Part shown: one piece after another, positions 57,307-64,000 of the stretch | Position numbering within the stretch: position 1 is the first letter of the stretch | Layout of the letters: each line of letters starts with the position of its first letter | Source of the DNA: Cocos nucifera | Taxonomy: Eukaryota > Streptophyta > Magnoliopsida > Arecales > Arecaceae | Assembly (NCBI GenBank): GCA_006176705.1 | Contig: QRFJ01000781.1 | Location: 310,001-374,000, forward strand | DNA: 64,000 nucleotides | Reading direction: 5' to 3' | The notes under the pieces: generated by a model | Told to the model about the DNA's origin: nothing | Database searches by the model: none | The model's input: only the letters and a program-made list of their open reading frames with translations | Program-made: the position numbers and the translations under genes

Positions 57307-58551
57307 ATGTCAATCCAACTTGGAGGTTCACATATCGAAGGGCAATCCACAAATAGGCCACCTCTTTTCAATGCATCTAACTATACCTATTGGAAAGCTT
57401 GCATGTGCATTTTCATTCAAGCTCTTGACTATAATATATGGAGTGTCATTATCAATAATCTACACACATCCATAGTCATTGTCAATGGCACATCCTCTCC
57501 TAAGCCGGAGAAGGATTGGAATGAAATGGATAAGAAACTTATCCAATTAAATGCTAAGGTAATGAATGTACTCTATTGTGCCCTTGATGCAAATGAGTTT
57601 AACCAAATCTCCACTTGCAATTCTATAAAAAAAATTTAGGATAGACTTGAGGTCACACATGAAGAGACAAATCAAGTAAAAGAAACTAAAATTAATATGC
57701 TAGTTCACCAATATGAGTTATTTAAAATGGACTTTACTGAATCTATTACTAGCATGTACACAAGATTCACTGATATTATAAATGATTTAAAAAGCTTAGG
57801 TAAAATTTACATTAATAGTGAATTTTTGAGAAAGATCCTCAAATCTTTGTCTAGGTCATGGGAAGCTAAAGTAATAGCCATCAAGGAAATAAAGAATTTG
57901 AACACACTACCTCTAGAGGAGCTCATTAGATCGTTGATGATACATGAGCTTGCCATGAGTCGACACAATGAGGAAGACAACAAGAAGAAAAAAATAATAG
58001 AGCTGAAATTCATGGCTGATGAAGAAGAAGATGATCTATCCACCAGTGAGGAAATTGATGAAGACATGACCCAGGTGATCAGAAAATTCAAGAAATTTAT
58101 GTAAAGAAGAAGACAAGGATTCAAGAAGAGGAGCTTCATTAGAGGAGAAGTCAGTAGGAACAAAGAAAAAGAAAAAGAGAGGGATCAGCCCACTTTCTAC
58201 GAATGCAAGAAGCTAGGATATTTTAGGGCTAAATGTCCTTTGTTGAAGAAGGGGCCAAAAAGAACAAAAAAGAAAACCATGTTAGCAACTTGGAGCGACA
58301 GCAACGAGTCAAGCTCGAAGGAAGAAAATCAAAATGAAGCAAACTTGTGTTTCATGGCACAAGATGATGAGGTATCCTCTACTCTTGATTCAGATTTTAC
58401 CTTTGATGAGCTTCAAGATGCTTTTTATAATTTGATGAAAAATTTTAAAAAGATAAGCTCAAAAAATAGAAATCTTAAGAAAATGACTCAAACACTCTTG
58501 AAAAAAAAGGAAGAGGTAATTAGTAGCCACAATAAGTTAAAAAATAAATAA
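57307..58551 (+). pseudogene. Copia Gag, with stops
   Basis: Starts ATG at 57307 (MSIQLGGSHIEGQSTNRPPL), with FNASNYTYWKACMCIFIQAL as the usual SIRE-type Gag start. Stops occur at 57637 and 58102. The core (57697-58104) includes TSMYTRFTDIINDLKSLG and SRSWEAKVIAIKE, and the zinc knuckle FYECKKLGYFRAKC lies at 58197-58238. A Lys-rich C-terminus follows (58240-58551). Gag assembles the particle and binds RNA. The frame is otherwise well kept, so decay is moderate. Confidence 0.88.
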
Positions 58552-58939
58552 AATCCTAAAAGATGAATTGGATAAATTAAAGCCTTTAGTTGATAAATTT
58601 ACTTATAGGTCTGAAAAATTATAAATGATTTTAAAGAATCAAAGAGGTGTTTATGATAAGACCGAACTATGATATAAATCTAAAGATAAAACCAAGTTTC
58701 TAAAAAATTTCTTCACTGCACCCATCTATAATAGCACTATCTCATACCATTTGCTTTAGATGCAAAAAGGTAGGACACAAGACTTTTGAATGCAATACTA
58801 GAAAATTTAATGAAAAGCACGTTAAAAGCATTTGGGTTCCAAAAGAAATCATGTCTACTAATCCTAAAGGAACCAAGAAGACTTGGGTACCTAAAACTAT
58901 CACTTGATTGATTATGTAGGAATGCCTTACAGCCCAAGG

Positions 58940-61460
58940 AACAAAATGGGAGTAATATTTAGATAGCAGCTGCTCAAGGCATATGTCAAATAATTCATCA
59001 TCCTAGAAAGAAAGGAACGGGGAGTAGTCACCTTTGGCGATAATGGCAAAGATAAAATAATTGGCTATGATAAAATTCAGATTACTCCTATCATCTTTAT
59101 AGATAATGTATTGTTAATTGATAATTTAAAATATAACTTGCTTACTATCAGTCAACTTTGTGATAAAGGTTTTAAAGTCTCTTTTGAATCTTCTTTGTGC
59201 AAGGTATCTAGTTCCTTAGATGAAAGCTTAAAATTCATTGGATTTAGGCTTGGAAATATCTACATGGTGAATCTTGATGAAATTTCCAAGAAGAATGGCC
59301 AATGCCTAGTTGTAATGAATACTAACATAAAAGAAATTAGTTGGCTTTGGCACCAAAGATTAGGTCTTGCTAGCATGTATACTCTTTATAAATTGCATAA
59401 TAAAGACTTAGTTAAGGGGCTACCAATACTAAATTTCAAAGTTGATCATGTTTGTGATGCTTGCCAATTTAGAAAACAAACTAGGAAGAGTTTCAAATCC
59501 AAAAATATGATTTCAACTTCTAGACCTCTTGAATTGATTCATATGGATTTATTTGGACCTATTAGGACCACAAGCCTAGGAGAAAAGAAGTATGGTCTAG
59601 TAGTTATTAATGATTATTCTCGTTTCACTTGGGTTTTATTTTTAGCTTGCAAAGATGAAGTATTTTCAATGTTTTCAAAGCTTTATAAGAAAATAACAAA
59701 TGAAAAGCACTCTATTATGGTATGTATCTATAGTGATCATGGTACATAATTCAAAAATAAATACTTTGAAGAATTTTGTAATGAACATGGCACAGAACAT
59801 AATTTTTCAGCATCTAGAATCCCTCAACAAAATATAGTTGTTGAAATAAAGAATAGAACCTTAGTTGATATGGCCTATACCATATTATGTGAAGGAAATC
59901 TATCCAAATACTTTTGGACTGAAGCCATTAACACAGCATGTTACATTCTAAATAGAGTTTCTATTCGTCCGATCTTAAAAAAGACCTCCTATGAGCTTTG
60001 GAAAGGAAAAAGATCTAATATTAATTATTTTCATATTTTTGGTTGCAAATATTTTATTCATAATAATGGTAAAGATAATCTATGTAAATTTGATGCTAAA
60101 GCAGATAAGGGTATATTCCTTGAATATTTTACATCTAGCAAAGCATATAGAGTCTTCAACAAACATTCTTTGATTGTTGAAGAATTTATACATGTTATCT
60201 TTGATGAAGCTAACAATCAATTTTCAAGAAAAAAAGATGTTTTTGATGATAATACAGAAATTCTCAAAGATAGAATGAAGGACCTAAACATGAAGGACAA
60301 TAACATTCAAGAGAAAGATAAATCTACAACAATCTTGAAACAAAGCAATGATGGTGAGAATGAAGCATCTAATGATCATAGAGATCTATCCAAGGAGTGG
60401 AGGTATGCACACAATCACCCAAGAGAATTGATATTAGGTAATCCTTCGCAATGAAAAAGAACTAGATCCTCTTTTAAGGATACATTTGATTACCTTGCAT
60501 TTGTTTCTCAAATAGAACCTAAAAATATAGAAGAAGCTGAACAAGACTCTAATTGGATGCTAGCCATGCAAGATAAACTAAACTAATTTGAAAAAAATAA
60601 TGTATAGACTCTTATAAATAGACCCATAGATCATCCTATAATTAGTACAAAATATGTATTTAGGAATAAATTAGATGAATATGATAATGTTATAAAAAAT
60701 AAAGTTAGATTAGTTGCTAAAGGTATAATTAAGAAGAAGGAATTGACTTTGATGAAACATATGCACCTATAGCAAGATTAGAGGCTATTAAATTGTTACT
60801 CGCTTTTGCCTATTATATGAATTTTAAATTATTTTAAATGGATGTGAAAAGCACCTTTCTGAATGGTTATATTGTTGAAGAAGTATTTATAGAATAACCA
60901 TCCAAATTTAAAAATCACTCACTTCTCAATCATGTATATAAGTTAAATAAAGCACTCTATGGACTTAAACAAGCACCTAGAGCATGGTATGAGAGATTGA
61001 GCAAATTTTTATTATAAAATAATTTTATTAGAGGAAGTGTAGACACCATACTATTTTGGAAAAAAAAAATAATGACCTTCTTGTAGTTCAAATATATGTG
61101 GATGACATCATATTTGGAGCTACTGATGAAATTCTTTGTCAAGAGTTTGCTAAGTTGATACAAAGTAAATTTAAAATGAGCATGATGGGAGAGCTGAATT
61201 TCTTTCTTGGACTACAAGTCAAATAATCAAAGGAAGATATTTTTATTAGCCAAACAAAGTACATCAAGGAGATGCTAAGAAGTTTGACATGAAAAATGGA
61301 AAGAAGATCGGCACACCCATGAGCCCCTTATGCAAACTTGATAAAGATAAAAATGGTAAGAATGTAAATGAAAAACTCTACAGAGGTATGATAAGATCCC
61401 TACTTTACTTAACAATAAGTAGGCCTGATATATGATTTAGTGTATGCATGTGTGTTGCTC
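58940..61460 (+). pseudogene. Copia Pol: protease, integrase, RT, part of RNase H
   Basis: Protease remnant near 58955-59105 (YLDSSCSRHM for the active-site Asp). A pre-integrase domain with LWHQRLGLASMYTLYKLHNK (59340-59400) and integrase core HMDLFGPIRTTSLGEKKYGL and INDYSRFTWVLF follow. A stop lies just after SDHGT, at the second catalytic Asp (59747). The third acidic residue is kept in VVEIKNR (59840). Integrase end 59870-60230 (ELWKGKRSNINYFHIFGCKY). RT near 60640-61240 has LYGLKQAPRAWYERL and the YVDDIIFGAT active site near 61095. RNase H is cut off at 61467 by the next element. Numerous stops and frame changes. Confidence 0.87.
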
Positions 61461-61467
61461 CAAGTAT

Positions 61468-62673
61468 TGATTTTAATGATTATAAAGCATTTGAGGGGAA
61501 TACTAATGAATTTGACTTGAAAAAAGACTTTTTAAATTTTAGGAGCAAAATCATAATTTTATCAAGTTTGGATCTGAGAGCCTCAAGAATAAGAATAGAT
61601 GATTTCTGATCTTTTAAAGGCAGTCCCATAAATTTTCGATAAATTTTTTGGAAGAAAATCAAGTTTGAAGCAAAAGGGTTGACCCCTAGATCTATCCCTA
61701 CTGAAACAAGCTATTTGGTACACTGTCTCTATGCCAAGGGTCAACCCCAGGATCGACCTCTACTATTCTAAAGGCAAAAAATATAGAACAGTCATTTTTT
61801 TGGATTCTATCTTAGAGGTCGACCCCTGTGCCAGAGGTCGATCCATGAGTCGATCTATATGATGAAAATCTTCTGCAATAGCTAGTTTTATACCATTTTG
61901 GCAGCTTTTAATACTTTCTTTAAGATCTCCAATGATTGCAAATCTTGTCCAAAATTCTCTCCTCCATCTTTTAAAGATTTAAAAGGCTTTAAAAAGAAAA
62001 AAAATATAAGAGATTGATACATTCAATTCAGTCCTAAGCAAAAGTCATCTTCAAGCAAAGAAGCTTTCATTTCAAGTTAATCAACCTCTCAAGAGCTCAT
62101 TCAAGTCTTCAACAATCTTGAGAAAAATTAGAAAAGCTTCCTTCATTATTGTGAAAAGCATTCTTAAGATTTTATTTGCTCATTAAGGGAGCTAAACTTG
62201 TATTTGATTGTCATTAACTCTTATACTCTGCTTTATTATTTTGATTCAAGTTTTGTGAGGGTTCCAAAACTTAGAATGGTTGATCCAAACCTTAAATCAG
62301 AGTGTGTAGGGTTGGCTTGTATTCAAAAAATAAGTGTGCTAGCTTGGGATAGCTAGGGTCGGAGGTACTGATGTTGTATTCTGATTTAATACGTCTAGTG
62401 ATTTTGAATTTTCAAGTAGGAGCTTGGGAAGTGGATGTAGGTGCAAGAAAAGCAGCGAACCACTTTGAATCTTGCTTATTTATGGTGTGCTTGCTATCTT
62501 TCTTTCCTTAGTTTGTTAAATTTTTCCCTCAAATCTTTTATATTTTCATCTAACCAAAATTACTTTATACACATGACTTGCATATCATCATTTAATCTTG
62601 ATATCTTTAAATTAGCTTTAAAATTTTAAAAACCCAATTCACCCCCCCTCCTCTTGGGTTGTATAGCTGGGCA
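61468..62673 (+). repeat. 5' LTR of the second SIRE-type copia element
   Basis: Related in plan, but not in detail, to the LTR at 55932-57243: same C-rich end with CTCTTGGGTTGT. It contains several GGTCGACCC-like palindromes between 61675 and 61860. Confidence 0.9.
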
Positions 62674-62678
62674 ATAAG

Positions 62679-62690
62679 TGGTATCAGAGC
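62679..62690 (+). other. Copia primer binding site (tRNA-iMet)
   Basis: TGGTATCAGAGC followed by atggtgctct. Confidence 0.93.
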
Positions 62691-62738
62691 ATGGTGCTCT
62701 AGCCCTACTTTGATTTAACCATCAAAGAGTCAAAGATC

Positions 62739-64000
62739 TACAGCAACCCAAGTTAGTATTTCTCTAGTCGAGGGCAGTCCACAAACCGACCTCCACTTTT
62801 CAATAGGTCAAACTATATCTATTGAAAAGCTCGGATGAGAGTATTCATACAAGCACTTGACTATGATATGTGGAGTATTATAGTTAATGGACCACACACA
62901 CCCACTAAGATAATTGGTGTAGAATCAACCAAATCCAAAAAGGAATGGGATGAGGTTGATAAAAAAATAGCTCAACTCAATACAAGAGCTATGAATATTT
63001 TATAGTGCTCTAATGAATTTAATCACATTTCAATATGCATGTTGGCTAAGAAAATATGGGATAGGTTAGAAGTGACTCAGGAAGGCACAAATAAAGTTAA
63101 GGAGTCAAAAATTAACATGCTTGTGCACAAATATGAGCTTTTTAAAATGAAACATGATGAGTCAATAACTAAAATATTTACTAGATTTACAGACATTATA
63201 AATGGTGTTAAAAGTCTTGGCAGGTCTTATCCTAACAGTGACCTTGTAAGAAAGATTCTTAGGTCTTTGCCAAGAATATGGGAGGCCAAAATAACCGCAA
63301 TCCAAGAAGCCAAAGATCTAAATATTTTATCCTTAGAGGAGCTTCTAGGATTACTAATGACACACGAGTTAAGCATGAAATAACATCAAGAAGAAGATGT
63401 CAAGAAGATTAAGATAAGTGCCCTCAAATCCACCACTCAACAAGATGAGGAATCCAATGAAACTGAAGATAAAGAACAAGATGAAGAAATAGCTCTCATC
63501 ATAAGGAAGTTCAAGAGATTTTTGAAGAGAAAATAAGAAATGAGGAAGAGACCACCTACTAAAAGAGAGCATAGTAAGGAAAAGGATAAGGAGCAGCCCC
63601 TTAATCGCTATGAATGTAAGAAGTTGGGGCACTTTAGCTCTGAATGTCCTCAAAAAGATTTCCAAGAAATACAAAAAAAGGCTATGGTGGCAACATGGAG
63701 TGATGGTGACAACTCAAGCTCCTAAGAGGAAGAAGCTCATGAACAAGCCAACCTATGCCTCATGGCACATGAAAATGAGGTAAGTGCTAAAATCTTAAAT
63801 GAATTTATATTTGAAGAACTTCAAGAAGCCTTCTATGATTTAGTAGATGATTTAAAGAAGTTAGAAACTAAAAACAAAGAAATAAAATTTAAAAATCAAG
63901 TCTTGCTAAAAGGAAATGAAATTATCCTATGTGAAAAACTAGTCTTAACTCAAGAGAATCTAAATTTGAAAAATAAAATCGACAAGCTAAAATCGATAGT
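62739..64000 (+). pseudogene. Copia Gag of the second SIRE-type element, partial
   Basis: The position equivalent to the ATG of the neighbouring Gag reads tacagc, so the start codon is lost; early stops follow. The recognisable core (63039-63383) has KIWDRLEVTQEGTNKVKESK, TRFTDIINGVKSLGRSYP and RIWEAKITAIQEAKDL, and the zinc knuckle RYECKKLGHFSSEC lies at 63607-63648. After a stop at 63723 a Lys/Glu-rich C-terminus runs off the edge. Closely resembles the Gag at 57307-58551 throughout. Confidence 0.87.

Larger units (their letters stand above)
55932..61467 (+). mobile_element. SIRE-type copia retrotransposon, interrupted in RNase H
   Basis: The 5' LTR at 55932-57243 (1312 bp) starts TGAATCTCCTAAGAG and ends CTAGGCA. 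The primer site TGGTATCAGAGC (57249-57260) and a Gag and pol in copia order follow on the plus strand. At 61468 a second copia element begins, inside the RNase H region, so the 3' part and 3' LTR lie past the window edge. The five bases before the 5' LTR are tttat. Pol has stops but all domains from Gag to RT are recognisable. Confidence 0.9.
61468..64000 (+). mobile_element. Second SIRE-type copia element, inserted in the first, partial
   Basis: The 5' LTR at 61468-62673 (1206 bp) starts TGATTTTAATGATTATAAAG and ends GTATAGCTGGGCA. The iMet primer site is at 62679-62690, and Gag runs to the window edge. It interrupts the RNase H region of the element to its left; the five bases agtat (61463-61467) are the left duplication half. 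Confidence 0.9.

Noticed and set aside
1..64000. A host gene, tRNA, rRNA or centromere satellite
   Set aside because: I looked for recognisable protein families outside transposons, tRNA-like box pairs, rRNA sequence and long satellite arrays and found none that could be supported.

Overview
The window is a repeat-rich stretch of a flowering-plant nuclear genome, assembled with one 1000-N gap (12019-13018). The evidence is indirect but consistent: plant-type Ty1/copia and Ty3/gypsy LTR retrotransposons with tRNA-iMet or tRNA-Asp primer sites, CACTA (En/Spm) transposons, a hAT-type element with an 8-bp target duplication, and AT-rich, stop-riddled DNA between them. A monocot such as a palm is my guess from the general style of the copia LTRs; the sequence does not prove it. 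I see no host protein gene, rRNA, tRNA gene or CRISPR array. Almost every reading frame with recognisable content belongs to a transposon and nearly all are broken.

Left two thirds (1-33543): a copia LTR fragment (1-1999, running off the left edge) abuts the LTR of a second copia element (2000-2815). That LTR was split by a very large CACTA transposon (2816-32684, 3-bp ATT duplication) and resumes at 32685. The CACTA element is read on the minus strand and has two genes: a TNP2-type transposase (about 27473 down to 8041) and, about 100 bp behind it, a Transposase_24-type second protein (7940-6120). It was invaded three times: an Athila-like Ty3 element on the minus strand (8745-19130, holding the gap), a gag-only Tat-like Ty3 element on the plus strand (19492-24817, perfect 5-bp duplication ACATG), and a small hAT-type element (28553-29242, perfect 8-bp duplication CTCCAAAT). 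A 1-kb long inverted repeat lies in its right subterminal region (30795-31805).

Middle (33728-42512): an internally deleted copia element on the plus strand (33728-37208); a protein-less miniature relative of it on the minus strand (37823-40092), with a second LTR-primer-site unit at its left edge; and a remnant of a second, different CACTA transposase (40093-42512) carrying a TA/TATG microsatellite.

Right third (42513-64000): a nest of insertions. A copia element (42513-50780, minus strand, unusually long LTRs) is cut in its 5' LTR by a Tat-lineage Ty3 element (from 50781, minus strand) that carries a decayed plus-strand extra gene with a gypsy-type transposase domain and coiled coils. That element is cut at 55932 by a SIRE-type copia element (plus strand), which is cut in its RNase H region at 61468 by a second SIRE-type copia element running off the right edge. 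With the older CACTA remnant at the base this is a five-layer nest.

Nothing here amounts to a new enzymatic or defence system. The most unusual observations are: a leader segment shared by an Athila-like gypsy element and an unrelated copia element; a 15-copy array of short palindromes in the Tat-like element and analogous palindrome clusters in two copia LTRs; a long hairpin inside a CACTA end; an antisense gene with its own promoter-like signals in a Tat element; and a near-exact empty-site relative of the CACTA insertion within the same window.
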